Below, piece by piece: positions 43,674-52,955 of a stretch of DNA of 64,000 nucleotides (position 1 is its first letter; every line of letters begins with the position of its first letter). The DNA lies in NCBI GenBank assembly GCA_013393415.1, contig JABXHI010000026.1:110194-174193 (forward strand), written 5' to 3'. Under the pieces are notes generated by a model. The model was not told where the DNA came from, ran no database searches, and saw only the letters and a program-made list of their open reading frames with translations. The DNA is from Micrococcaceae bacterium (lineage in GTDB: Bacteria > Actinomycetota > Actinomycetes > Actinomycetales > Micrococcaceae). Position numbers and translations under genes: made by a program.

Positions 43674-44558
43674 CTAGTCTTGGTTGAAGATCGCCAGAAT
43701 ACGCAGGATCTCAACGTAGAGCCAAACCATGGTGGTCGCCAGACCGAATGCGGCAGTCCACGAGTAACGCTCTGGAGCGCCTGCACGGACACCTTCTTCA
43801 ATCGAGGTGAAGTCCATGACCAACGAGTAGGAGGCCAAGAACACGGCGAGCAAGCCGATAGCGATGCCCAACCAGCCGGAACGCATGCCGAACATGCCGT
43901 CAATGGCACCGGTGATCATGAGCACAAAGTTCAGCACGCTAAAGAGCAGGTACCCGACCATCGCAATCATGACGATGCGAGTCATCTTTGGAGTCGCACG
44001 GACCTTACCGGAGCGGTAGAGCGCCAGTACAACGGCGAATACCGACAAGGTCGCAAGGACAGCTTGGAAAGCGATGCCTGGCCAGCGCTGATCGAACATT
44101 GACGACAGGCCGCCCAGGAATACACCCGTGGCAACCGCATAGATCGAAATCATTGCCGGTGACGGTTCGCGCTTGAAGGCGTTGATCAGACCAAAGACGA
44201 AGCCGACGCCCGCCGCAATAAAGTAGAGACCGGCGTTTTCCACCGGGGTGGCGAAGGTCCAGCCGAAGACGGCGCCTGCCACGAGCATCAAGAAGACCAA
44301 GCTCGTGCGGTTGATCACCGAGCCATAGGTCATGCGGCCGGTATCAGCCGCTGTGGCCGATGGCTGCTGGTACATCTGGGCCAGCTGCTCGGAGCTCATG
44401 TTGCCGGGGTCGCCGGTCTGTGGTGCCTGGCCAACGGAACCTGTTGGCTGGCTCTGCTGAGCCTGACCTTGTGCATACTGGTAACCAGCATGCTGTTCCT
44501 GCCGGGCCTGCTGTACAGGCTCCTGGAAGGCCTTTGAACGGAATACGGGGTTGGGCAT
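43674..44558 (-). CDS. Bax inhibitor-1/YccA family membrane protein
   Basis: About 294 aa, ATG 44558 (MPNPVFRSKAF) with AAAGGA six nt upstream. A Gln/Pro-rich cytoplasmic N-terminus of ~85 residues precedes seven hydrophobic segments, including ALYRSGKVRATPKMTRIVMIAMVGYLLFSVLNFVL and the closing RYSWTAAFGLATTMVWLYVEILRILAIF. This is the actinobacterial BI-1 subgroup. Function in bacteria is unclear; some members are pH-dependent calcium leak channels. Confidence 0.88.
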   Translation of the reverse strand: MPNPVFRSKAFQEPVQQARQEQHAGYQYAQGQAQQSQPTGSVGQAPQTGDPGNMSSEQLAQMYQQPSATAADTGRMTYGSVINRTSLVFLMLVAGAVFGWTFATPVENAGLYFIAAGVGFVFGLINAFKREPSPAMISIYAVATGVFLGGLSSMFDQRWPGIAFQAVLATLSVFAVVLALYRSGKVRATPKMTRIVMIAMVGYLLFSVLNFVLMITGAIDGMFGMRSGWLGIAIGLLAVFLASYSLVMDFTSIEEGVRAGAPERYSWTAAFGLATTMVWLYVEILRILAIFNQD

Positions 44559-44759
44559 GCCAATCCTTTCTCGACAATCCCACCGGCTAGGAGGTCCGGT
44601 AGGCATATCACAATCGTCCTCTAGCCTAATGCCACAACCACGTCATTGCACGCCAAAGCATAAGTTTTTGACAAAAATTCACATTGCGCGGAGCGTCTTC
44701 CTTCGTATGCAAACCCCGTAAGCTGAGTAAGAACCGGATGTAGATGCGAAAGGACCGTT

Positions 44760-45305
44760 TTGAGCCAGCAGCAAGCACAGCAAAAACCACCGTCAAAATT
44801 TCCGCAATATATTGCGCCTATCATTATTTTGATCTTGGCTGCCGGTGCGGCAATCTACGGCGTGCTCTGGTCCATGGACGAATCAAATAACACCGCCTCG
44901 AACGATGCTGCAACAACAGATCAAAGCGAGCAACCAGCGCAACCCGATAACTCGGCCCATCCGGCAGATGTAGAACAAGAATTCCCCGAAGCTGACGCAT
45001 CACAACACGAAGCACTGGCAGCCGCTCGGTCGGAATTGGAGCTCTATGTTTTATCTGAACACCAGCTTCAGCTCGTGCTAGCTGACCCACAGTTCGGCTA
45101 CGAATTGGAACAAGATGCAATAGACTTTGCCGTGGAAAATGTAGCCGTTGATTGGAATGAGCAGGCACACCAATACGCGGCGGCGACACTGAACGAATTC
45201 CCTGACGTTGAAGTAACTGATCTTCAAGAAATTATGGTGAATGATCCTGAAGGTCCCCAGTTCACTGAGGAACAAACCGAGTATGCTCTATCGCAACTGG
45301 ACTAA
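44760..45305 (+). CDS. Membrane-anchored Ltp-family (PF07553-like) protein
   Basis: 181 aa, start TTG 44760 with AAAGGA seven nt upstream. One N-terminal helix (YIAPIIILILAAGAAIYGVL), an Asn/Gln/Asp-rich linker, then two tandem copies of the 'host cell surface-exposed lipoprotein' repeat: ALAAARSELELYVLSEHQLQLVL...AIDFAVENV and DWNEQAHQYAAATL...FTEEQTEYALSQL. The founding member, Ltp of phage TP-J34, blocks DNA injection of incoming phages. Here a membrane helix replaces the lipobox. Function as phage exclusion is inference; many actinobacteria carry such genes in the chromosome. Confidence 0.75.
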   Translation: MSQQQAQQKPPSKFPQYIAPIIILILAAGAAIYGVLWSMDESNNTASNDAATTDQSEQPAQPDNSAHPADVEQEFPEADASQHEALAAARSELELYVLSEHQLQLVLADPQFGYELEQDAIDFAVENVAVDWNEQAHQYAAATLNEFPDVEVTDLQEIMVNDPEGPQFTEEQTEYALSQLD

Positions 45306-45326
45306 CGACGAGCTATTGAGGAAGCC

Positions 45327-45893
45327 ATGACGAGTCAAGATCATCCCACACCCGAGGACTCCCAGCCTGCTGCCGACTCGTCCGCGTCATTCGCTCCGCC
45401 TCCCCCGCTGCCGAGTGTCCCCGGAGATACCGACATTGAAGATGAGAACGACGACGATTTCGAAGGCGTCGGTCTTGCCACCGAGATGGTCTTTTCAGGT
45501 CAGCAACGCGAAGCCCTGCGCAGCGGATCAGCTTATGAGCACCTCGACACCGGAGAACTATCCTCCGACGACGCCGAGACAAACTACGACGACGTACAGC
45601 ATACGACGCAGCTGATTATTGGCGAAGAACCAGTTGCCGCACGTCCTATTCCGCCAATACAGCAACAGCCACAGCCCACCTCGTATAGCCAGCAGTCATA
45701 CGCGCCCGCACAAACCCAGCCGCCGGCCGCACACCGATCTGCGGAGAATGCCGCACAGCAGCATTACTCCCAGGCGACCGGTTCTTCAAACGAACCATTT
45801 GCCATCACCATGATGATTGTCTTGGGAATCGTCGCACTCGGAGTCTTCGGGGTGTTAGGGCTGCTCATCTACCGTGTGCTTGCTGGCGGATAG
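45327..45893 (+). CDS. Hypothetical tail-anchored protein
   Basis: 188 aa, ATG 45327 with GAGGAAG close upstream. The first ~155 residues are disordered: acidic (DIEDENDDDFEGVG) then Gln/Pro/Ser-rich. One hydrophobic helix ends the protein (ITMMIVLGIVALGVFGVLGLLIYRVLAGG). Not recognised. It follows the Ltp-like gene by 21 nt in the same direction, so the two are likely an operon. Confidence 0.6.
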   Translation: MTSQDHPTPEDSQPAADSSASFAPPPPLPSVPGDTDIEDENDDDFEGVGLATEMVFSGQQREALRSGSAYEHLDTGELSSDDAETNYDDVQHTTQLIIGEEPVAARPIPPIQQQPQPTSYSQQSYAPAQTQPPAAHRSAENAAQQHYSQATGSSNEPFAITMMIVLGIVALGVFGVLGLLIYRVLAGG

Positions 45894-45897
45894 CCAC

Positions 45898-45948
45898 ACA
45901 AAAAAATCTGGGCCCTACCACCGGATACTTGGCGGTACGACCCAGATT
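45898..45948 (-). terminator. Terminator of the 3-hydroxyacyl-CoA dehydrogenase gene
   Basis: On the minus strand AATCTGGG and CCCAGATT pair, with an inner TACC/GGTA, followed by a run of T residues. 15 nt after the dehydrogenase stop. It may also serve the convergent tail-anchored gene. Confidence 0.8.
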
Positions 45949-45962
45949 GCTAAAAACACAGC

Positions 45963-46826
45963 TTATTTGCTGTAGTCGTAAAATCCTTTACCGGTCTTTC
46001 GACCAAGGTTGCCGTCGTCAACGAGCTTCGTCAGGGTCGGGCTGACCTCATTGACGAGCTCATCGTTAGGCTCCTGTGCCGCCAACTTTTGGATACCGTG
46101 ATTGATATCAACACCCACCAGATCCATGAGCGTGAACGGCCCCATCGGGTGGCTCAGGCCTTCTTTGATCGCTGTATCGATGTCTTCGACCGAAGCATAG
46201 CCGTCCTCATAGAGGTGGAGCGCTTCGCCAACGATAGCCATCAGGATACGGTTCACAATGAACCCAAAGATTTCCTTTTCGACGACCACCGGGGTCTTGC
46301 CCAAGGCTTTAGCCAGCTCTAAGGAGCGATCCAGGGTTTCCTGATGGGTGTGTTCGCCGCCTACAACTTCAACCAGTGCCATCTGCAGTACCGGGTTGAA
46401 GAAGTGCACGTTGCACACGCGCTCAGGGTGTTTGAGTCCTTCAGCCAATTTCGAAGAAACAATCGACGAGGAGTTCGAGGCGAGAATAGTTTCTGGAGCC
46501 GCAACGGCGTCAAGATCAGCGAATAGTTGCTGTTTGATCTCTAGATCCTCGACAATCGCTTCAACGACGAACGAGGAGTTTTTGACTGCAGTATCGCGAT
46601 CGGTGGTGAATTCCAGGTTGTCGAAACCAGTCTCGACGGCTTCTTCACTCACGCGCTGACGCTCAATCAGGCGGCCGGTCGATTTTTTGAGCTGCTCGCG
46701 GGCGTTCTCGAGGAAACGCTCCTCGACATCCACGAGGTAGGTTTGGAAACCACTCATTGCTGCAACGAACGCAACTTCGCGGCCCATAGTGCCGCCGCCG
46801 ATCACAGTGATCGCAGATTCTTTCAT
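45963..46826 (-). CDS. 3-hydroxybutyryl-CoA / 3-hydroxyacyl-CoA dehydrogenase
   Basis: 287 aa, ATG 46826 with AGGAAAG upstream. NAD-binding fold at the start (ITVIGGGTMGREVAFVAAMSGF), then VVEAIVEDLEIKQQLF, LASNSSSIVSSKLAEGLKHPERVCNVHFFNPV (catalytic Ser and His), and FGFIVNRILMAIVGEALHLYEDGYAS, SHPMGPFTLMDLVGVD. Acts in beta-oxidation or butyrate-type metabolism. Stand-alone enzyme, not fused to an enoyl-CoA hydratase. The adjacent hotdog thioesterase also acts on acyl-CoA. Confidence 0.92.
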   Translation of the reverse strand: MKESAITVIGGGTMGREVAFVAAMSGFQTYLVDVEERFLENAREQLKKSTGRLIERQRVSEEAVETGFDNLEFTTDRDTAVKNSSFVVEAIVEDLEIKQQLFADLDAVAAPETILASNSSSIVSSKLAEGLKHPERVCNVHFFNPVLQMALVEVVGGEHTHQETLDRSLELAKALGKTPVVVEKEIFGFIVNRILMAIVGEALHLYEDGYASVEDIDTAIKEGLSHPMGPFTLMDLVGVDINHGIQKLAAQEPNDELVNEVSPTLTKLVDDGNLGRKTGKGFYDYSK

Positions 46827-46941
46827 ATTGCTTCTTTCCTAATTTCTTTGGTCAATTCTTCGGAAATCATTCTACGGATCGAATCTGAATACAACGTTTG
46901 AGCAGCTGATTATTCACTGACGAAAGTGAACAGCACCACTG

Positions 46942-47339
46942 TTAGTGAGCTACTGCTGCAAGATGATCGCCCAAGAATGCTTTCTGGTCTTCAGGGATTG
47001 GTTCCGGTCGATGATCGGGACCCACGTTGATATAGACGACCCGCGACTCAGCGGTGAGCTCTTCGTTTTGGTAGGCCTGCTCGTGCAGCGTAAACGAACT
47101 CGTACCGATCCGTTCGACCTGAATCTCGACAGTGACTCAGGTGCCAAGACGAGTTCCCGGTGAAAAGTAATCGTGTATTCCTTGATCATCAACGGGAACG
47201 CGGTCGCATCATTCGGATCCATAAACGCATCAAGCAATTCGTGCCGAGCTTCTTGGAACCAGGCCGGTAAGACCGTGTTGTGGACATGACCGGATGGGCC
47301 CAAATCATCGATTCTCGGCAGGACGCTGGCTGTTATCAA
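46942..47339 (-). pseudogene. Hotdog-fold acyl-CoA thioesterase, frameshifted
   Basis: The 5' part (TTG 47339, GAGGAA upstream) reads DDLGPSGHVHNTVLPAWFQEARHELL and YTITFHRELVL, a 4HBT/YbgC-type hotdog start with the catalytic Asp. Near 47130-47140 the frame changes: the original frame runs on into low-quality sequence, while a neighbouring frame continues the domain as VEIQVERIGTSSFTLHEQAY and AESRVVYINV to a TAA at 46942. One lost base (or two gained) explains this. Either a true pseudogene or a sequencing error. The intact length would be about 132 aa, normal for the family. Confidence 0.75.
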
Positions 47340-47465
47340 TGCTATTCCTCATGGTGTTTGGGGTTACAGACAAAGCGACGACTCATGCCACCTTTTGTAT
47401 TTCTGCGCTTCTTTCCCTCACGGGAGCTCCAAGGACCCAAGACTGCCGAGGAGGCCTCGCTGAAA

Positions 47466-48551
47466 CTAAGTTCTGGACGGTTGTTCAACTTTTGCCTCGG
47501 CTTGGTCCTCTGACGCAGAGCTAGGTTCGGACGTTGTCTTGGACTTTGGTCGAACTCTGGTCCATATTGATCGCCACACCCCACTCAGCCACGCTTGAAT
47601 AGTTAACCATGTGCCGCTTGAGACAAGAACTGCGTCTGCTGAAGCCATGATGCCAGAGAAGAACGGCAGCCCCATGATCACTGCGATTCCAAGGTGCATC
47701 CCCAAAATCGAAACGAGTGCGATACGCCGCGTAATCGGATGGAAGAGCAGAAACGGGGAGGCAATCTGGACAATCACTGTGCCATAAGTGGCCAGGGTGA
47801 CAATCCAAGAATTGTGGGTGAGTAAATCACTGAGCCAGGGAAAAACGCCGTACGCTTCAGACTGCAGAGGATAATAAACCGCAGTGCCATTTTCCCATAG
47901 CGCTCCCTGAACCTTATAAACACCGGCTTCAAAATAGACGATACATAGTTGGGCTACTACCACGCACAGGGCTACGTTGTGCAGTACTGTGCCAAACTCC
48001 GTCTCACGCTTTTCCGCAGCGCCATGTTTCCGCTGGCGAAACCAGTTGTCCAGGGACCAACGTTTCGAAAGATCAGCAAAGATTAGATAGATCAACATGA
48101 TCCGAATAAAGTAATTGCCCCCATCTGAGATTGGGGTGTTCTGTGCATTAATTGCAGTGTAGAAAATGAATAATAGGGGTGTGATAAATCGAGTGCGCCA
48201 GCCTACTACGAAAGCTAACGCCAACAGGATGGCAACAATGTACCACCCCATGAAAAATGGAGTGCTCGCGCCTTCCAGAATATTCAAGGGCCATTTATAC
48301 CCCAGAACGTCACGGTATGGTGCAAAATAGGCCGCGCCCGGTCCCCAGATTTTGAGTGCAATGGGTAGGTTGAACAGTAGCCATCCAAGAATAAATGATC
48401 CTGACGCAATGCGCATGACCGCAAACCCATAAGAGGAGTGGCGACTGGATATGAACCAATCATAGATTCGCCCGACAAGCTTCTTCGGCCAATGTTTGTT
48501 GGCGGCAGTCCAACGTCTAATACTTGGTGCGGGATCAGAAGAGACGCTCAT
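47466..48551 (-). CDS. HTTM-domain (SdpB / gamma-carboxylase-like) membrane protein
   Basis: About 361 aa. ATG 48551 overlaps the stop of the upstream gene as ATGA, so the two are translationally coupled. The horizontally transferred transmembrane (HTTM) domain is visible: YGFAVMRIASGSFILGWLLF, FAPYRDVLGY, GWRTRFITPLLFIFYTAINAQN, GGNYFIRIMLIYLIFADLS, CIVYFEAGVYKVQGALWENGTAVYY, and LGMHLGIAVIMGLPFFSG. Multi-pass. HTTM includes SdpB of the Bacillus SDP toxin system and, remotely, vitamin K-dependent carboxylase. A basic C-terminal tail follows. No SdpC-like toxin is adjacent. Confidence 0.85.
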   Translation of the reverse strand: MSVSSDPAPSIRRWTAANKHWPKKLVGRIYDWFISSRHSSYGFAVMRIASGSFILGWLLFNLPIALKIWGPGAAYFAPYRDVLGYKWPLNILEGASTPFFMGWYIVAILLALAFVVGWRTRFITPLLFIFYTAINAQNTPISDGGNYFIRIMLIYLIFADLSKRWSLDNWFRQRKHGAAEKRETEFGTVLHNVALCVVVAQLCIVYFEAGVYKVQGALWENGTAVYYPLQSEAYGVFPWLSDLLTHNSWIVTLATYGTVIVQIASPFLLFHPITRRIALVSILGMHLGIAVIMGLPFFSGIMASADAVLVSSGTWLTIQAWLSGVWRSIWTRVRPKSKTTSEPSSASEDQAEAKVEQPSRT

Positions 48552-49303
48552 TTCCAAACCTCCATCGTGTCTTCATCGAAGGTTTGGGCATCGCGCCAAC
48601 CAATGTACATTCGGTTCTCTGCCTTCTCCTCGGGTGGATTGTGCCGCTCACTGAAGTCAGGGACGGCTCCTCTTACCAGTTGAATCTCCACCATAGAGAC
48701 TCCACCCCATTCAGACAGAGCATATAACGAGGCAAACCCCACAGCTGAATCTTCTAACCGCTGGTAAAGGCGTACATCGGACAGTTCACCGTCCGGAATG
48801 CTTTCGGCTGCATCAGCGGAGTAAACGTCCACTCCGAAGGGAGGCTCACCCAGTACTGCTGGTTGGGCAACTTCCTGACGCAGATCATCATTCAGGTCTG
48901 ACATAGCACCCCATAGTCGGCCGACAATAGCTTTCGACTGCCGGGTTTCTCGGTTCGCAAAGATATTTCCCGAGAGGCTTTCCATCTCTTCGGCCGTGAC
49001 ATTGTGCCATTCTGTAAACTCAGCACCTGCATCACTTCCCTCGGCACAAACCTCAGGGCTGGACGTGCAACCTCGGACGACTAGATATTCATCTTGTGAA
49101 TAGGGTCCTGGCGCAAAAAGGTTCCAGCCCTGGTCCAGCGGCCCCAAGAAATATCGGTTCAATTCCGGCTGCAAGGACGTCTTGATGGGAGTTGAGGGAC
49201 CTGTGAACGCAAGCGTAGCTGCAATGTGCCCTGCTCCCACCATCGCCGCAACCACAAGCACGATCAGTGTCAACGCTCTTGGTCTCCGTTTAGTTGGCGT
49301 CAT
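48548..49303 (-). CDS. DUF5819 (SdpA-like) protein
   Basis: 251 aa, ATG 49303, no clear ribosome site. One N-terminal helix (LTLIVLVVAAMVGAGHIAATLAF), then the DUF5819 motif RYFLGPLDQGWNLFAPGPYSQDEYL, similar to the aromatic-Pro motif of SdpA. The rest is an extracytoplasmic-type domain with ASLYALSEWGGVSMVEIQLV and RHNPPEEK. In many actinobacteria DUF5819 genes are directly upstream of HTTM genes, as here (4-nt overlap). Partner of the HTTM protein by inference. Confidence 0.82.
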   Translation of the reverse strand: MTPTKRRPRALTLIVLVVAAMVGAGHIAATLAFTGPSTPIKTSLQPELNRYFLGPLDQGWNLFAPGPYSQDEYLVVRGCTSSPEVCAEGSDAGAEFTEWHNVTAEEMESLSGNIFANRETRQSKAIVGRLWGAMSDLNDDLRQEVAQPAVLGEPPFGVDVYSADAAESIPDGELSDVRLYQRLEDSAVGFASLYALSEWGGVSMVEIQLVRGAVPDFSERHNPPEEKAENRMYIGWRDAQTFDEDTMEVWK

Positions 49304-49371
49304 CTGTTCATCGCTTTCGATCTTCCGGCAGGACGGATGCCTGCCAGCTTGTCCTTAACGTGCGAATGGAA

Positions 49372-49401
49372 GGAGCCGTCACGAGCTGTGACGGCCCCTC
49401 C
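49372..49401 (-). terminator. Terminator-like hairpin after the surface-protein gene
   Basis: GCCGTCAC and GTGACGGC with a 5-nt loop, extended by GGAG/CTCC, about 35 nt after the surface-protein stop on the minus strand. Short T-run only. Confidence 0.55.
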
Positions 49402-49433
49402 CAGTTCAATCACCAGTTCAGTGAACTGCTGTA

Positions 49434-52123
49434 CTACTTCGCAGTAGCATTCCTTCTAGCGCGGACTACAAGGAGCGTACCAAGGAACAGCAAGAGTGCT
49501 GCACCCAAGACGTATGCCAGTGTAGTTGCACCGGTGGAGGCGAGAGTCGATCCGCCGGCTTGGCTGCTCGAGCCGCTTCCGTTACTTGTATTGTCGCTAC
49601 TGTTTACAGCAGCCGATCCGTTAGCACCTGAATTACCGGTGCCGTTGGAATCGTTGTTGTCTCCGGTATTCACGTCGGTGTTCTCACCAGTGTTCTCCGA
49701 GGTATTGTCCTCAGTATTCACATCCGTGTTATCCGAGGTGTTGTCCTCAGTATTCACATCAGTGTTATCCGAGGTGTTGTCCTCAGTATTCACATCAGTG
49801 TTATCCGAGGTGTTGTCCTCAGTATTCACATCAGTGTTATCCGCGGTGTTGTCCTCAGTATTCACATCAGTATTCACATCAGTGTTATCCGCATCATTCT
49901 CAGCAGTATTCACATCAGTGTTATCCGATTCTCAGCAGTATTCACATCAGTGTTATCCGAGGTGTTGTCCTCAGTATTCACATCCGTGTTCACATCGGTG
50001 TTATCCGCATCATTCTCAGCAGTATTCACATCAGTGTTATCCGCATCATTCTCAGCAGTATTCACATCAGTGTTATCCGAGGTGTTGTCCTCAGTATTCA
50101 CATCCGTGTTCTCACCAGTGTTCTCCGAGGTATTGTCCTCAGTATTCACATCCGTGTTATCCGAGGTGTTGTCCTCAGTATTCACATCCGTGTTATCCGC
50201 ATCATTCTCAGCAGTATTCACATCAGTGTTATCCGAGGTGTTGTCCTCAGTATTCACATCAGTGTTATCCGCAGTGTTTACTTCGGTATTGTCTGCCGTG
50301 TTGTCATCAGTTGAATCGTCGGCTGCAACAGTAAAATCGACCGAATCAGTGGTCGCACCGTCAGTTGCGGTAACTGTGTAGTCACCAGGTTCAACGTCCT
50401 CGAACTGTGTGGTCCAAGAACCATCCGCTTCAGCGGTTACTTCGGAGGTTTGGTCTCCAAGTGTGACATCGAGAGTGGCGCCCGGCTCGGCAGTACCAGT
50501 CACAGGTACGGATGTCCCTGTGATGGTTTCGCCGTCACTGGGATCGGTGATTTGAACAGGCTCTGCTTCTTCTGCGACTGTGCCACGAACGGTTGATGAG
50601 GCGATATTGACCTGTGCCAGCTCTGTTGCAGGCAATAGCGTCACCTGAAGCGCACGCACCGTGGAGGTGCCTGGACCCAGGTCTCCTTCTTCAGGTTGTG
50701 CATTGACAGTCACTGCGACAACTTGGTTGACGACTCCGAGTACAGGACCTACAACCTCAGTAGCTAGTGGACCAGTAATGTCATCGACGACAGACTCAAG
50801 ATCAGTCAGGACGTCCAAGGTTCCACCAAGCGTGGTACCGAGCAGGTTGAACACTACGTCTCCGAGCTCGCTGCCTTCGCCTAGGCCTAAGAGGTTCAAC
50901 AGTGGCTGTAGCAGACCGGTGAGTCCTGTGAGTTGTACGCTCAGCGCACCTTCGCTCTCACCGTCTAGAATGCTCTGGAGATCTGCGTTGACAGAAATAT
51001 CAATCCCTGCCAAGCCGCTTATGAGATTCACTTCAGCGTCTAAACCAAGCTGAGTCGCACCGATCGTGTCCTGAAGGTTTGTGACGATCTCGGTGACAAC
51101 ATCGGTGACCGCTTGAGTAATACCATCAGTAATTGCAGCGAGCACTTCACCGCTCAGCAATTCTGAGTTTGCAGGCATTTCGTTCAGGTTGGGCAGACTG
51201 TCATCAGAAGCAAGCAGCGTTTCCAGATCAACGTTGACCGCACCAGTGGTGAGGTCGACGGTTACGCCACTTGATTCACCGATCACGTCGTCAGGCAGTA
51301 GCGCTGACAAATTTGGCGGGCTGAACGTCACGTCTGTACTTAGATTGGCTAAACCGCCGAGATCAAGACCTTGTGACAATGCGTTTTCTAGAGTCCCACC
51401 CAGACCATCGAGAGTCCCCTGAAGACCATCAACAGTATTTAACAAGGAGGTGTAGATATCGCCAACGGCAGGGCTCTCTAAGTTCAGAGTTGCTCCGGCC
51501 ACCTGGTAATCAGATACAGCTTCGCCGCCTTCTAACTGCTCAATGTTTGAAGAGAGGGCACCGAGTTCGAGACTCAGGTCCGAGACAAGGCCTTCTGTAC
51601 CAGCTGGCAGCAACGCATCAAGATTGAGTGAGGCGTCAGAAGGATATGAGTCAGAACCGCCTACAGCAATTGCGCCCTGGTCAGTTACAGCACCAGAAGC
51701 AGCGTATGCGTCACCGGAATCCTGAGCCTCGGCGTATTGGTTAACAGCTCCCAGCTGGATGACGCCGTTTTCGCCAAGCAACTGAAGACCATCGCCGAGA
51801 TCGATGTTTAGTGCGTTTAGCACTTCTACACCCAGCGGGTTCGTCACTAGTGGATTTTCACCACTCGGGTTCTCTGCCAATGCGCCTTGAACTTCTGCAA
51901 GGTCATCAAGATTAACGCCTAGGGCTTGTCCGCCTAGGAATTTACCGAGCGCTTCGGAGTCATCGTCGGGCGCTGCAGCAGCAGGTGCTGCGCCGCCAAC
52001 TGTCAGTCCAACGGTTGTAAGAATAGTAGTGGCGAGCGCGCCGGTGCGTTTCCAGAATCCGGTTGGTCGCCTTCGAGGTTTGTGAGTGTTGAGCCCTAAA
52101 GGTTCTTCAGGTGGAGTGTCCAC
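49434..52123 (-). pseudogene. LASTG-anchored, repeat-rich surface protein (choice-of-anchor G type), frameshifted
   Basis: GTG 52123 is the start (GGAAGG six nt upstream). A signal peptide (WKRTGALATTILTTVGLTVGG...AAAAPDDD) precedes a ~460-residue domain with repeated INV-type beta/helical segments (choice-of-anchor G family), then one bacterial Ig-like domain (ITDPSDGETITGTSVPVTGTAEPG...). Next come imperfect 12-residue repeats built on NTDVNTEDNTSD. The C-terminus has LASTG, a hydrophobic helix and RARRNATAK, a sortase signal. At 49927/49928 a 4-nt deletion (CATC relative to sister repeats) shifts the frame, so the long part ends in ENRITLM and loses its anchor. Confidence 0.8.
49665..50305 (-). 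repeat. Tandem imperfect 36-nt coding repeats
   Basis: The unit on the coding strand encodes EDNTSDNTDVNT or AENDADNTDVNT, with about 17-20 units of 18-36 nt. Variants (TSEN, TGEN, AEND) alternate in blocks, indicating past slippage and recombination. The frameshift of the surface protein lies inside this array. Confidence 0.8.
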
Positions 52124-52908
52124 AGAGGTCCTTCCGATTAGCAATATTGAATCGTTCAGGCATCCGTTGAGGATGCATGACGCGCTCTTCGACTAGGCCA
52201 GTCAACCGAGACGCGCGATCAGGCGGCGATGGATGCCAACCGGTCAGGTATGGCACATCACCACAAAGCAAGCTAGCACAATGACTCAGCAAAAACTCAG
52301 CAATTTCTAGGCTCGCAGACAGATTGAACCTTAAACAGTTTATCTACGATGCGATTGAATGAAGTGTGAAGCAAATGTTTCACGCGGTTTCTTTTCCGCG
52401 TTTTTAACCGCGCGCAGTCTCCTTCAGACCGAAGTAATCGAGGCATGAAAGCGACCCGTCGCGACAATATTCCAGACCTGGCGAGTGAAAGTCTTCCAGA
52501 CTTGGCGTTCCCACAAATAATCACGGCGAGTTGCTACATCAGGCGGCCGTGCTCAAAGAATTAGCATCCCGATCTTTCAGCGCGGCGTTCGAACTGCGGG
52601 GTCACCGCATGTGCACCGAGTATCTCAAGCTCACCGGAAAGCTTTGCTGCCTGGGATGCTTGCGCGCGAATCGCTTCGCTCGTCCACGATGACACCGGGG
52701 TTCAAAAGGGCTGCCTGCGCAAGCGATCTCGAGCTGTCCATCACACGTGAAAGTTGCGGACGCCCGTATCGCGTGGAGTTCAAACCTCTCACCGGACACG
52801 ATTGCGTTCGTCGCACCGTGCTGCCAGCTACCGCAGCGCACGCGACACTACCAAAGGTGATGACGAAATTCTGGCCGCGGATATCCAGCTGCTTGGCTCA
52901 GGCACGAC
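52124..52908. other. 785-nt stretch without a recognisable gene
   Basis: Only short unsupported frames. It includes the promoter and leader of the surface protein (the first ~200 nt upstream of 52123), then AT-rich sequence (52300-52410) with small inverted elements around 52385-52415 (CGCGG...CCGCG). A 15-nt near-repeat TTCCAGACCTGGCGA / TTCCAGACTTGGCGT lies around 52465-52510. It may be remnant mobile DNA next to a tRNA, but I see no integrase fragment or attachment repeat. Confidence 0.45.
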
Positions 52909-52911
52909 AAA

Positions 52912-52947
52912 GCCCCTTCTTCCAGAAGAAGATCCAAATGAAGGGGC
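52912..52947 (-). terminator. Terminator of the tRNA gene
   Basis: GCCCCTTC (52912-52919) and GAAGGGGC (52940-52947) pair; on the minus strand the stem is followed by TTTGT. It begins about 10 nt after the tRNA 3' end. Confidence 0.65.
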
Positions 52948-52955
52948 AAATGTGT

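Noticed and set aside
49665..50305. Tandem repeats as a CRISPR array
   Set aside because: The repeats are contiguous, in frame and encode Asn/Thr/Asp-rich peptide; there are no unique spacers and no cas genes.
52124..52908. Short open frames near the tRNA as integrase or phage remnants
   Set aside because: No recombinase motifs, no attachment-site repeat of the tRNA 3' end was found in the window.
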